From Saprospiraceae bacterium UBA6168 (GTDB taxonomy: Bacteria; Bacteroidota; Bacteroidia; Chitinophagales; Saprospiraceae): a stretch of 12,404 bases of DNA. Made by a program: the position numbers and the translations under genes. Positions 4,974 through 12,404 of the stretch are shown here, piece by piece (within the stretch, counting starts at the first letter, position 1; every line of letters begins with the position of its first letter). The stretch is taken from contig DIUC01000079.1 of assembly GCA_002435785.1 (NCBI GenBank), forward strand, positions 27,735 to 40,138, given 5' to 3'. The notes under the pieces are model-generated. The model was given only the letters and a program-made list of their open reading frames with translations. It was not told the origin of the DNA and did not search any database.

Positions 4974-7850
4974 TTACTTCCTTTTTTTCACTGTCTTGAA
5001 AATGGGAGCTGAATACGCTTCATAAAGCCCAAACAGGTATTCAATCCTCGCCAGTTCGCTTACGAATGCCTGTGGTCGGTAGCACAAATCCACGGCCTTG
5101 TCCAATGCTTGGTGCGCCCTGACCAAATCCGGCGGCATACTGAGCGGGTCGTACAAATCCGCCAAGCTGCTGCCCGGGTACTTTTCCCTCATGTCCAATA
5201 CCGCCTGCGCCGCTGCTTCCACTTTCTTTTTGTTGGCGTCGCTGACGTTTTGGGGGAAGGGGTAGTTGTTGTAAACGATGGTGTTTGAATAACGATAATC
5301 GCTTTTCAATCTCCCACATGTATATTTTACCCAAGCCATGTGCATAGTAGAGGTCATGACACCGAAATGGAATATGGTTGCATTTGAAATGAAGGAGCAC
5401 AGATTGCTTGGAATGACAGATTTGTCAAAAAAGCCGAATGGTATGTATTTTCTATTTTCAGAAGAAACAAGTGGCACCAATAAGGCAATATCCGGATTGA
5501 ATCTATCCCTAAAAGTTGTGGAATAATCAGCCAAAAATCGCGCTTGTTTGTCAGGACTTTTAAGCCTTAAATTCCTTACATTTTCAATTCTAATCATTAC
5601 ATGTGGCATCTTGGTTAATTCTTGTGGTGCTGCACCAACAAGCCATAAACACCAGCGACTTTTATTGTTGATAAATTCTTCAGACCCAATAAATTGCTTA
5701 AAATATTTGGCAGAAGCTGGTTCATATTTTATGAACATTTCCTTTTCAATATCATCGAAAATAAAGTTGCCTCCATCAATCGCTTTATTACCTGCTTGTA
5801 TTTCAGGTACATCACAAATAGGCTTTCTTCGGGAAGCCAAAAACACATCATTCCCCTCCACCAAATACGGATTAATATTCCGCACTTTCCTTTCCACCGG
5901 CTCACCTTTTATGTCCTCATAATCATACAGCCGCTTTTCCATTGCATCAAATGCCGCAAAGCCCACGATGACGCAATGCACCGCCGCATTTCCCCTTGCC
6001 TCGTTGCTCCAAGAAAAAGTGCGGTGGGCAAAGTGGATTTTGATTTTGTACAAATTGAAAAGTACGCTCCAAAGCACGCTGACCTGCTCGCCCTGCGTGA
6101 TGCTGTTGGTGCTGACGAAGGCGACTTTGGTATTGGTGTTTTGGATGTATTGGGCAGCTTTCAGGTACCAAGCTGACACATAATCCAACACCCCTGCGCC
6201 TTGCACCCCTGCAAAGACCAATTCCATGTCAGCTTTCTGCTGTTCGTTTTGCAGTTGTTTCCCAATGAATGGCGGGTTGCCCAAAACATAGTCAAAGAAC
6301 CTTGGCCCGTTTGGGGCTTGACCCGATGTGGGGGCGTCTTGCGTCGAGAAGATTTTTACTTGGTTCGCCTTTACGTTCAAGGTCTGGTAATGCGTTTCTG
6401 GTTCGTTGACATAGATGTTTACCTCGTCCACAGCGATGTTGTAAGCGAAGTCTTGCCGCAGCTTTCGCCAATCCAAGCGCAGCGCATTCCCGTGTACAAT
6501 CCTTGCTGCCTTGCGGAGCGGCAACCGCACGAAATACTGCCCGAACTCCTCCGAAACCCGCATGTTCATTTGGTGGTCAATGAGCCACATGGCCACTTCT
6601 GCGATGCGGGCGGGAAACTCATCGTACTCGATGCCCGCAAATTGGTCAACGTCCACCTTGATGATTTCCCGGACGTCGAGGAAGCCTTGGCCACTTTTGT
6701 TGAGTTCTCGCAGGATAGCTATTTCCAGTTGGCGTAGTTCCCGATAGGCGATAATCAAGAAGTTGCCACAGCCGCAAGCGGGGTCGAGGAAGTGCAGCGA
6801 GGCGATTTTTTGGTGCAGTTCGTTCAGCCGGTTGCGGTTGCCTTTTGCCTTTTCAAAATCCACGTAAAGCCCGTCCAGGAACAGGGGCTTTATCACTTTT
6901 TGGATGTTCTTTTCGGAGGTATAGTGCGCCCCGAGGTTGCGGCGTTCCTTGGGGTTCATCACCGCTTGGAACATGGAGCCAAAGATGGCGGGCGAAATCC
7001 TGCTCCAATCAAGGCCACAAGCATACAGCAGCATGTCCCGCATCTTGCTGTCAAAAGCGGCGAAGGGCAGCATTTCCTCAAACAGTTTGCCGTTCACGAA
7101 AGGAAAAGCTTCGAGCGTTTCGTCCAGTGTTTTCAGCCGTAATTCCCTTGGCGTGTTCAGCACCTGGAAAAGCTGCGCCAAGTGCATGGCGAGGTCGCTG
7201 CCATCCTCCTTGGTCTGTTTGTCAATATAATCCTGGAACTGGGTGCGCTCGAAAATGCTGGTGTCCTCGGCAAACAAGCAAAAAAGCAGGCGCACCAAGT
7301 AAAGCTCCAAAGCATGGCCCGTGTACCCGCTCGCCTCCAATGCATCGTGCAGCTTGCCCATGCGCTCGGCTGCTTGGATATTGGCGGGGTCTTCTTCTTT
7401 GTAGCTGCGTTTTTCATAACCAGCGATGAAGCCGAACAAATGGACGTTTTGGAGAAAGTCCTTCAGCAAGAACTCAGTGTTTGCGCTGCTTTCCAAATCA
7501 TAAAGCCGGAACGACTGAAAATCAGAAACCAAGATGTACTTCGGCAGTTCATGGTCTTTCAGCCCTGGGAAGTAGTCTCTGGCCTGTTGCAGTGCCTTGT
7601 CGAGGTCTCCTCCCCTTGATTTGTGTTCCACCAAAATGACGCCTTTCCAAAGCAGGTCAATGAAGCCCTGCCTGCCGTCTTGCTTTTTGACGGGCCTTTC
7701 AAAAGAGGCCACCCGCCTGCGGCTGATGCCAAAGACATTGAAGAAGTCGTCCCAAAAAGTTTTGGCTTCAGCGTCCTCGCTGCGCTCGTTTTCCCATTCC
7801 TTGGAGAAGGTAATGGCCCTGTTTTTTATCTCGTTCCAGCTTAATGGCAT
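4974..7850 (-). CDS. MmeI-like Type IIL restriction-modification enzyme
   Basis: 958 residues, a complete single-chain enzyme in which one polypeptide cuts DNA, methylates adenine and recognises the target. The N-terminal nuclease has the MmeI signature D65-X9-E75-H-K77 (FIDLLWKGVILVEHKSRG), a PD-(D/E)xK active site. A helical linker spans roughly 150-300. The methyltransferase follows: GAHYTSEKNI at 307-316 (motif X-like), DPACGCGNF at 356-364 (S-adenosylmethionine binding, motif I) and NPPF at 525-528 (motif IV, gamma-class N6-adenine type). The target-recognition domain is about 670-860, ending near YRYSNTIVYNNYPFP; a helical tail closes the protein. MmeI itself is about 920 residues, so the length fits. 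In related enzymes only one strand is methylated and cutting falls about 20 bp from the site. Specificity cannot be read here. The recognition region is markedly AT-rich compared with the rest of the gene. It lies 131 bp downstream of flotillin on the same strand, and no separate methylase or specificity gene is nearby. Confidence 0.93.
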   Translation of the reverse strand: MPLSWNEIKNRAITFSKEWENERSEDAEAKTFWDDFFNVFGISRRRVASFERPVKKQDGRQGFIDLLWKGVILVEHKSRGGDLDKALQQARDYFPGLKDHELPKYILVSDFQSFRLYDLESSANTEFLLKDFLQNVHLFGFIAGYEKRSYKEEDPANIQAAERMGKLHDALEASGYTGHALELYLVRLLFCLFAEDTSIFERTQFQDYIDKQTKEDGSDLAMHLAQLFQVLNTPRELRLKTLDETLEAFPFVNGKLFEEMLPFAAFDSKMRDMLLYACGLDWSRISPAIFGSMFQAVMNPKERRNLGAHYTSEKNIQKVIKPLFLDGLYVDFEKAKGNRNRLNELHQKIASLHFLDPACGCGNFLIIAYRELRQLEIAILRELNKSGQGFLDVREIIKVDVDQFAGIEYDEFPARIAEVAMWLIDHQMNMRVSEEFGQYFVRLPLRKAARIVHGNALRLDWRKLRQDFAYNIAVDEVNIYVNEPETHYQTLNVKANQVKIFSTQDAPTSGQAPNGPRFFDYVLGNPPFIGKQLQNEQQKADMELVFAGVQGAGVLDYVSAWYLKAAQYIQNTNTKVAFVSTNSITQGEQVSVLWSVLFNLYKIKIHFAHRTFSWSNEARGNAAVHCVIVGFAAFDAMEKRLYDYEDIKGEPVERKVRNINPYLVEGNDVFLASRRKPICDVPEIQAGNKAIDGGNFIFDDIEKEMFIKYEPASAKYFKQFIGSEEFINNKSRWCLWLVGAAPQELTKMPHVMIRIENVRNLRLKSPDKQARFLADYSTTFRDRFNPDIALLVPLVSSENRKYIPFGFFDKSVIPSNLCSFISNATIFHFGVMTSTMHMAWVKYTCGRLKSDYRYSNTIVYNNYPFPQNVSDANKKKVEAAAQAVLDMREKYPGSSLADLYDPLSMPPDLVRAHQALDKAVDLCYRPQAFVSELARIEYLFGLYEAYSAPIFKTVKKRK

Positions 7851-7981
7851 ACCATAGTCGGTGGTTGGTTATTGGTGAAATAGCACGTTAAACGCTGGCC
7901 GTTTGCTGTTGGCCAAAGGCAAAAAAATGACTATCAACGACTTGCTGCATCGTAAATCGTTAATCCCAATGGTCAATAAAA

Positions 7982-9487
7982 TCACTTACTGGATTCCTCC
8001 CCCTTTTCTGCATCCTTCTCCGCCCCCTTTAAATAGTTGGGGAGGTTCAGCCCCGCCATATTGAAAAGGTCGTTCAGTGGCGGCACGGTCTTCATCATCC
8101 CGGACACGAAATTGGCGGTCGAGGAGTTGCCATTTTCGCCCCCCCCATTGCCCGAATCCCAAACCGTGATTTTGTCAATCTTGATGTTCTTCACGGCTTC
8201 CACCTGTGTCTTCACGAGTTCTGGCAGTTTTTCAATCAGCAGCAATTGGAAGGCTTTGGTAGGGTCGCCTCCGGCGGCGGCCACCACTTCCTTGTAGCCT
8301 TCGGCCTGTTTGGTCAATATTTCAAACAGACCCTTTGCCTCGGCCTCCATCTTTGCAAAAATGGCGTCTGCCTCACCCTTTGCGTTTTCCCTGATGCGCT
8401 CTGCCTCGGCCTGTGCCTCGATGATGGCCCGCTGCTTGGCGATTTCGGCGGGGATGACGATGTTGGCAATCTGCGTGGAGCGCTCCCGCTCCGAGCGGGC
8501 CAACTCGGCTTTTTGCTCCGCAAGATAGGCTTCCTCCATTGCCCGTGCCTGTTGAACCTTCTCAGCGGTGATGGCGATGCGGTTGGATTCCGCCTCCTTT
8601 TCCCGACGCAGGGCATCAGAACTGGCGATGGAGATTTTGGCCTCGTTCTCCCCCTTGATGGCCACGGCATTGGCCTCCGAGGTTTTTACACGGGTATCCC
8701 GTTCCGCCTCTGCCCGTCCGATGGCCTCGTCCTTTGCGGCAGCGGCAATGCTGATTTCCTTGTCTTTTTGTGTGATGGCAATCTTCACGTCCCGGTCCCT
8801 GTGCGTTTCCGCTATTTGGGTGTCCTTCTCCCGGTCGGCGAGGGCCTTGCCCGTTTCCCCTATTTTTTCTTGCTCCGCAACGGAGACCTTGGCTTCGTTG
8901 ATGGCTTTGGCGGCGGCCTCCTTGCCGAGTGCGGCGATGTACCCCGACTCGTCCTTGATGTCCGTCACGTTGACGTTGATGAGTTTCAGGCCGATTTTCT
9001 TCAACTCGCTGTCCACGTTCTTGGAGATGTTTTCCAGGAACTTGTCCCTATCGGAGTTGATTTCCTCGATGGTCATGGTGGCGATGACCAAGCGCAATTG
9101 CCCAAACAGGATGTCCTTGGCGAGTTCTTGAATCTGCTCGTAGGAGAGGCCGAGAAGCCGTTCGGCTGCCGTGTTCATGTTGTCCGCCTCGGTAGAGATG
9201 GCAATGGTGAAGCGGCAAGGCACGTCCACCCGGATGTTTTGGCGGCTGAGGGCATTGGTCAGGTTGGCTTCTATGGATAGTGGCTTTAGGTCAAGGAAGG
9301 CATAGTCCTGAATGACCGGCCAGACGAAAACGCCGCCGCCGTGGATACATTTGGCGGAGGTGCCGCCCGTTTTGCCATAGATGACCAATATCTTGTCGGA
9401 TGGGCATCTTTTGAAACGGGAAATGAGTGCAACGAAGGTTACGAACACCACGATGGCGGTGACGGCGATGATGATGATTGGTGTCAT
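7982..9487 (-). CDS. Flotillin family (SPFH/band 7) membrane protein
   Basis: 501 residues, related to bacterial flotillins such as B. subtilis YuaG (FloT) and E. coli YqiK. An N-terminal membrane helix (about 3-22) is followed by an SPFH/PHB domain (about 25-190: KILVIYGKTGG, GGGVFVWPVIQ, a segment with VDVPCRFTIAI, and INVNVTDIKDESGYI near its end). A long Glu/Ala/Lys/Arg-rich coiled coil (about 190-395) contains many EA and AE pairs typical of flotillins. The C-terminus has GDPTKAFQLLLIEKLPELV (407-425) and a Gly/Asn-rich linker, ending in a polar tail. Such proteins oligomerise at the inner face of the membrane and organise lipid microdomains. The partner NfeD-like gene lies 69 bp upstream on the same strand, the usual arrangement. 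The spacer contains a hairpin (TCAGGG 9525-9530 with CCCTGA 9539-9544) without a T-run on this strand, so co-transcription is likely, possibly with differential expression. Confidence 0.93.
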   Translation of the reverse strand: MTPIIIIAVTAIVVFVTFVALISRFKRCPSDKILVIYGKTGGTSAKCIHGGGVFVWPVIQDYAFLDLKPLSIEANLTNALSRQNIRVDVPCRFTIAISTEADNMNTAAERLLGLSYEQIQELAKDILFGQLRLVIATMTIEEINSDRDKFLENISKNVDSELKKIGLKLINVNVTDIKDESGYIAALGKEAAAKAINEAKVSVAEQEKIGETGKALADREKDTQIAETHRDRDVKIAITQKDKEISIAAAAKDEAIGRAEAERDTRVKTSEANAVAIKGENEAKISIASSDALRREKEAESNRIAITAEKVQQARAMEEAYLAEQKAELARSERERSTQIANIVIPAEIAKQRAIIEAQAEAERIRENAKGEADAIFAKMEAEAKGLFEILTKQAEGYKEVVAAAGGDPTKAFQLLLIEKLPELVKTQVEAVKNIKIDKITVWDSGNGGGENGNSSTANFVSGMMKTVPPLNDLFNMAGLNLPNYLKGAEKDAEKGEESSK

Positions 9488-9556
9488 GTATTGAAATTTA
9501 GAGTTTGAAGTTGCGAGTTTTGAGTCAGGGTGCCAAGGCCCTGAAAAATTAGTTGC

Positions 9557-10120
9557 TTATTGGGGTGCAACGATTAGCACGTTGTTTTCAATGGCCACCA
9601 CGATGACTTTTGCGCCAGTAGGTATTTCATCGCCCTCGGTCATGGCCTCCAGTTCGTGTATGGCCCCCCTCGAACTGACGAGCACTTTGCCAGTGCCGTG
9701 CTGTCTGGCGGGGATTTTCAAATACACTTCTGCTTCTTTGTTGAGCGTGTCGGAGCGTTGGAAGCTGTTGTCTTCGGTGAGCCGTTGGAGTTGTTTGATG
9801 ATGAAAAAAAACAGCCAAACGAAGAAAACACCGACCGTTAAGGCTATTGCAACAATGCTGACCGGATGGCCCACTGTGCTGTACAAGGAAATGCCAGCCC
9901 ACCCGAACCCCAACAAGAAGTTGATGAGGTTCCGAAAGGAGAACAATTGGAAGTCAGCACCATCGCCAAGGTGGTGGTATTCGAGGCCAGTATCCGAGCT
10001 GTCGGAATGGCTGGCCCCGATGAGTGTCATAAGGGTTTGAAGTACGAAAATGATGCTTGCCGGGATGGCAACGTACCAGAAAGTGCGGAGCAGTGGTTCA
10101 AGTTGGTTCAGAAATTCCAT
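9557..10120 (-). CDS. NfeD-like membrane protein, flotillin partner (YuaF/YqiJ type)
   Basis: 187 residues. Hydrophobic segments at about 13-35, 62-80 and 86-109 are followed by a soluble C-terminal domain (about 125-187) rich in beta strands (VYLKIPARQHGTGKVLV, GAKVIVVAIENNVLIV), matching the OB-fold of NfeD-family proteins. The polar loop between the first two segments is Asp/His/Ser-rich. There is no N-terminal protease domain, so this is the short NfeD class, as found with flotillins (YuaF with YuaG, YqiJ with YqiK). It is first in the leftward pair with the flotillin gene. The pairing strongly supports a joint role in membrane organisation. The ATG at 10120 gives an amphipathic N-terminus leading into the first helix. 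Family assignment rests on topology, OB-fold-like tail and context rather than one diagnostic motif. Confidence 0.82.
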   Translation of the reverse strand: MEFLNQLEPLLRTFWYVAIPASIIFVLQTLMTLIGASHSDSSDTGLEYHHLGDGADFQLFSFRNLINFLLGFGWAGISLYSTVGHPVSIVAIALTVGVFFVWLFFFIIKQLQRLTEDNSFQRSDTLNKEAEVYLKIPARQHGTGKVLVSSRGAIHELEAMTEGDEIPTGAKVIVVAIENNVLIVAPQ

Positions 10121-10528
10121 GACCCAAACATAGTTGTTTTGCCAAATAATCTCGGTAAAAATAGATGGAAGCCTCTTTTTTGAGTCATAAGTGGCTGATT
10201 TTGAAGAATGTAAGTTGTTCGACCAATTTTTTCAACGGCATTTTGCGGATTTATTAGGCCGTCTGAGATTGGCGAATTAGATTTGCCCTATCCTGAATGC
10301 TGCGACATAAATTTTTCGCTTTTAAGAACAATTGCCTACTAAATGCTGAATTTTCTGAATGGAAAATTTCGGCCCGTTTCCCTTTTGCAAATTGGGATTA
10401 CGCAAATCAGATGGAAGGTTCCTATTGCACTTTATTTAGGATTGAACCCTAACGGTGCATGGGTTCCGCTCAGCTAATGTTGAATTACCTTAACCTAATT
10501 ATTCTCTTATCTTCTAAACATTGTCAGT
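10121..10528. other. Gene-free divergent promoter region
   Basis: About 400 bp between the leftward NfeD-like gene and the rightward secreted protein gene. It must carry promoters for both. The only clear structure is a 7-bp inverted repeat AATTTTC/GAAAATT (10349-10355 with 10362-10368, 6-nt loop), about 160 bp before the secreted-protein start. I found no convincing -33/-7 pair, no RNA gene and no ORF with family features. Confidence 0.45.
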
Positions 10529-12404
10529 ATGAACAGAAATTTTATTTTTAAGCCAAGGTTGAAAAGTTTGGCCTTCATTGCCCTAACAATGATGCTCGGC
10601 ATTTTCACAACACAACACGCACTATCACAGTGCAACAATGGCTCGCCGTTTGGTTCAATCAGTGCACCAACCACGCCTACGCCCATTACCATCACAACCT
10701 GTGCTTTTACTGGAGAGTACAGTACCGTCACCGGTGCAGTGGCTGGTTCCACTTATTTGTTCAATGCTACAGGCGGCACCGGTAACTTCATTACCATTCG
10801 CCAAGGCACTCCAGGGGGTACGGTACTTGGGTTTGGTGCGGCCCCGGTCAGTGTTGTTTGCACGGTCTCTGGTTCACTTTACCTGCACTACAACTGGGAT
10901 GCTTCATGCGGCAATGAAAGTGGTTGCCGCACAGGTACGGTGGCTTGTACAAGTTGTTCTGGTCCGCCACCAGTACCCAATGACCTTTGTACGGGTGCAT
11001 TACCCATTGCCTGCGGCCAGACCATATCAGGTTCAACGGTTGGAACTGGTGTTGATGCAGTGCCCACCTGTGTCACTACGTTTGGTACGGCAGGCGGGGT
11101 GTGGTACACTTTCGTAGGCGATGGTGGTTCCACCACATTGTCTATGTGTGGTTCCGCTTACGACACCAAACTTGGCGTGTTCACTGGTTCCTGTGCTGGT
11201 TTGGTCTGCGTGACTGGAAACGACGATTTTTGCGGCCTCCAGTCACAAGTAACGTTCACAACCGTTGCCGGCACCACCTATTATGTGCTTGCCACAGGCT
11301 TCAGTTCCAATACAGGTGCTTTCACTTTGGCCAGGACCTGTGTTGCTGGTGACCCTTGCGCTGCCATCACCACCATCGCTTGTGCTACATCTACGACGGC
11401 TTCTCTCAGTGGAAGCGGTTTTGGATGGAACCCCGGTTCTTGTGGTTTCAGCACCCCGGGTGCAGAGAAGGTCTATAGCTTTACGCCTACCACCACTGGT
11501 GTGCATAACCTGCAAGTTACAGCTACCAACAGTGGCGGTTTTGTTGATTACTTTATAAAAGCCGCTTCGGGTGGTTGTTCATCTACCGGCTGGACTTGCA
11601 TTGATGACATTTTTAGTCCAACTACCGTTTCCATGGGAACGCTGACGGCTGGCACCACCTATTACATCTTATTGGATGCAGAGGTCACAGCCTCCGTCAC
11701 GCATACATTCCAGATTAACTGCCCCTCCGCCGACCCATGTGCGAGCATAACACCGCTTAACTGTTCCGTGCCGACAACCGCCATGGTCACAGGTACGGGG
11801 TTGTGGAGTCCCGGTTCTTGTGGTTTTAGTACCCCCGGCCAGGAAAGGGTCTACAGTTTTACGCCGACATCTACTGGTGTGTATACGCTACAAGTAACCT
11901 CCACCAATAATGGCGGTTACATTGATTATTTTTATAAGGCCGCTTCTGGTGGTTGCAATGCAACAGGTTGGACCTGTATCCTCGACATCTTTAGTCCAAC
12001 AACGGCCACCATCGGGACTTTGACCGCTGGTACCACCTATTATATATTGTTGGATCCAGAGACTACAGCCTCCGTCACCCATACTTTTCAAATAAACTGT
12101 CCCGGTTCGCCTCCGCCTTGCGTGCCAAGTCCTACCAACCCGGCCAACGGGCAAATGAACCTTTGCCCCGTAGCGACGACATTGAGCTGGCCCACTTCGG
12201 CAGGGGCCACCAGCTATGATGTTTACTTTGGAACGAACGCTGTACCGCCATTTGTGGCAAATGTTGTAACTACTACTTACGCCGCTGGCACACTTGCACC
12301 CGGCACCTATTTCTGGCGAATTGCTCCTCGCAACGCCAACGGACCTGCGGCTGGCTGCACGACTTGGACTTTCACCGTTGCCACAGGGGCGTACACGGTA
12401 CCAG
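10529..12404 (+). CDS. Large secreted repeat protein, 3'-truncated by window end
   Basis: The reading frame is open from the ATG at 10529 to the last base, 625 codons without a stop, so only the N-terminal part is visible. The signal peptide MNRNFIFKPRLKSLAFIALT continues to about residue 34, with likely cleavage near HALS|Q. Then come a Cys/Gly/Thr-rich domain (about 35-147); a domain at 151-275 of a type common in exported Bacteroidota proteins (NDLCTGALPIACG, GVWYTFVGDG, YDTKLGVFTGSC, GTTYYVLATG), resembling pre-peptidase C-terminal beta-sandwiches; two near-identical tandem domains (275-401 and 402-527); and a fibronectin-III/Ig-like module (about 531-620: TLSWPTSAGATSYDVYFG, PGTYFWRIAPRNANG). 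Paired cysteines suggest disulfides. The composition fits a surface adhesin, matrix or polymer-binding protein. Such proteins often end in a type IX secretion signal, which would lie outside the window. Function is unassigned. Confidence 0.88.
   Translation, partial: MNRNFIFKPRLKSLAFIALTMMLGIFTTQHALSQCNNGSPFGSISAPTTPTPITITTCAFTGEYSTVTGAVAGSTYLFNATGGTGNFITIRQGTPGGTVLGFGAAPVSVVCTVSGSLYLHYNWDASCGNESGCRTGTVACTSCSGPPPVPNDLCTGALPIACGQTISGSTVGTGVDAVPTCVTTFGTAGGVWYTFVGDGGSTTLSMCGSAYDTKLGVFTGSCAGLVCVTGNDDFCGLQSQVTFTTVAGTTYYVLATGFSSNTGAFTLARTCVAGDPCAAITTIACATSTTASLSGSGFGWNPGSCGFSTPGAEKVYSFTPTTTGVHNLQVTATNSGGFVDYFIKAASGGCSSTGWTCIDDIFSPTTVSMGTLTAGTTYYILLDAEVTASVTHTFQINCPSADPCASITPLNCSVPTTAMVTGTGLWSPGSCGFSTPGQERVYSFTPTSTGVYTLQVTSTNNGGYIDYFYKAASGGCNATGWTCILDIFSPTTATIGTLTAGTTYYILLDPETTASVTHTFQINCPGSPPPCVPSPTNPANGQMNLCPVATTLSWPTSAGATSYDVYFGTNAVPPFVANVVTTTYAAGTLAPGTYFWRIAPRNANGPAAGCTTWTFTVATGAYTVP
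11351..12109 (+). repeat. Tandem duplication of a ~127-residue domain
   Basis: Unit 1 (11351-11731) and unit 2 (11732-12109) encode domains that both begin DPCA and end TASVTHTFQINCP. By eye, 93 of about 126 aligned residues are identical, with a single one-residue gap. Identity is highest in PGSCGFSTPG, VYSFTPT, AASGGC, DIFSPTT and GTLTAGTTYYILLD. The units abut without a linker, indicating intragenic duplication. More copies may follow outside the window. Confidence 0.9.

Noticed and set aside
8246..9280. 344-codon open frame antisense to the flotillin gene
   Set aside because: It is the complement of a Glu/Ala/Lys/Arg-rich coiled-coil gene, which leaves antisense frames open. It shows no family motifs, while the flotillin frame is unmistakable.
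4974..10120. A multi-gene defence system built from NfeD, flotillin and the MmeI-like enzyme
   Set aside because: NfeD and flotillin form a well-known independent pair, and the MmeI-like enzyme is self-sufficient. Adjacency alone does not justify calling a new system.
10125..10132. Perfect minus-strand -7 match TATGTTTG before the NfeD-like gene
   Set aside because: It lies only 5 bp from the start codon, so transcription would begin at or inside the ATG, and no suitably spaced -33 TTG is present. A leaderless transcript is possible but unsupported.

Overview
The window looks like a chromosomal segment of a Bacteroidota bacterium, probably of the Saprospiria/Chitinophagia type. The evidence is a DUF3810 membrane metalloprotease-like protein (a family largely confined to this phylum), Bacteroidota-style NfeD and flotillin proteins, a very large Cys/Thr/Gly-rich secreted repeat protein, start codons without clear Shine-Dalgarno sequences, and short intergenic palindromic repeats. 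This phylum call is inference from gene content. No rRNA, tRNA, CRISPR array, integrase or transposase was seen.

Layout. (1) 1-720: a heptamer-repeat hairpin, then a leftward thioredoxin-fold lipoprotein, then a 73-bp divergent spacer with two overlapping palindromes. (2) 737-1861: rightward DUF3810 protein. (3) 2069-3058: leftward tocopherol-cyclase-family protein. (4) 3059-4973: an AT-rich interval with a small Lys/Asn-rich protein of unknown function, two perfect 16-bp palindromes, a DUF892 (YciE/YciF) ferritin-like stress protein with a clear terminator, and a ~200-bp composite inverted repeat that looks like a REP/MITE-type element. (5) 4974-7850: leftward complete MmeI-like (Type IIL) fused restriction-modification enzyme. 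(6) 7982-10120: leftward NfeD-like protein followed by flotillin, a membrane-microdomain pair read in the order NfeD then flotillin. (7) 10529 to the right edge: start of a large exported repeat protein, cut by the window end.

How the genes fit together. The NfeD-flotillin pair is the clearest functional unit. The MmeI-like enzyme needs no partner, because cleavage, methylation and target recognition are on one chain. Its target-recognition region (5281-5820) is sharply AT-rich, about 36% GC by hand count, inside a gene of about 55-60% GC. This suggests the recognition domain was exchanged by recombination. The other genes look like independent housekeeping, envelope or stress functions.

I found no multi-gene system here that I can defend as new. 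The observations most worth following are the mosaic recognition domain, the composite inverted repeat just downstream of that enzyme, and the overlapping palindromes between the divergent genes at 698-720.
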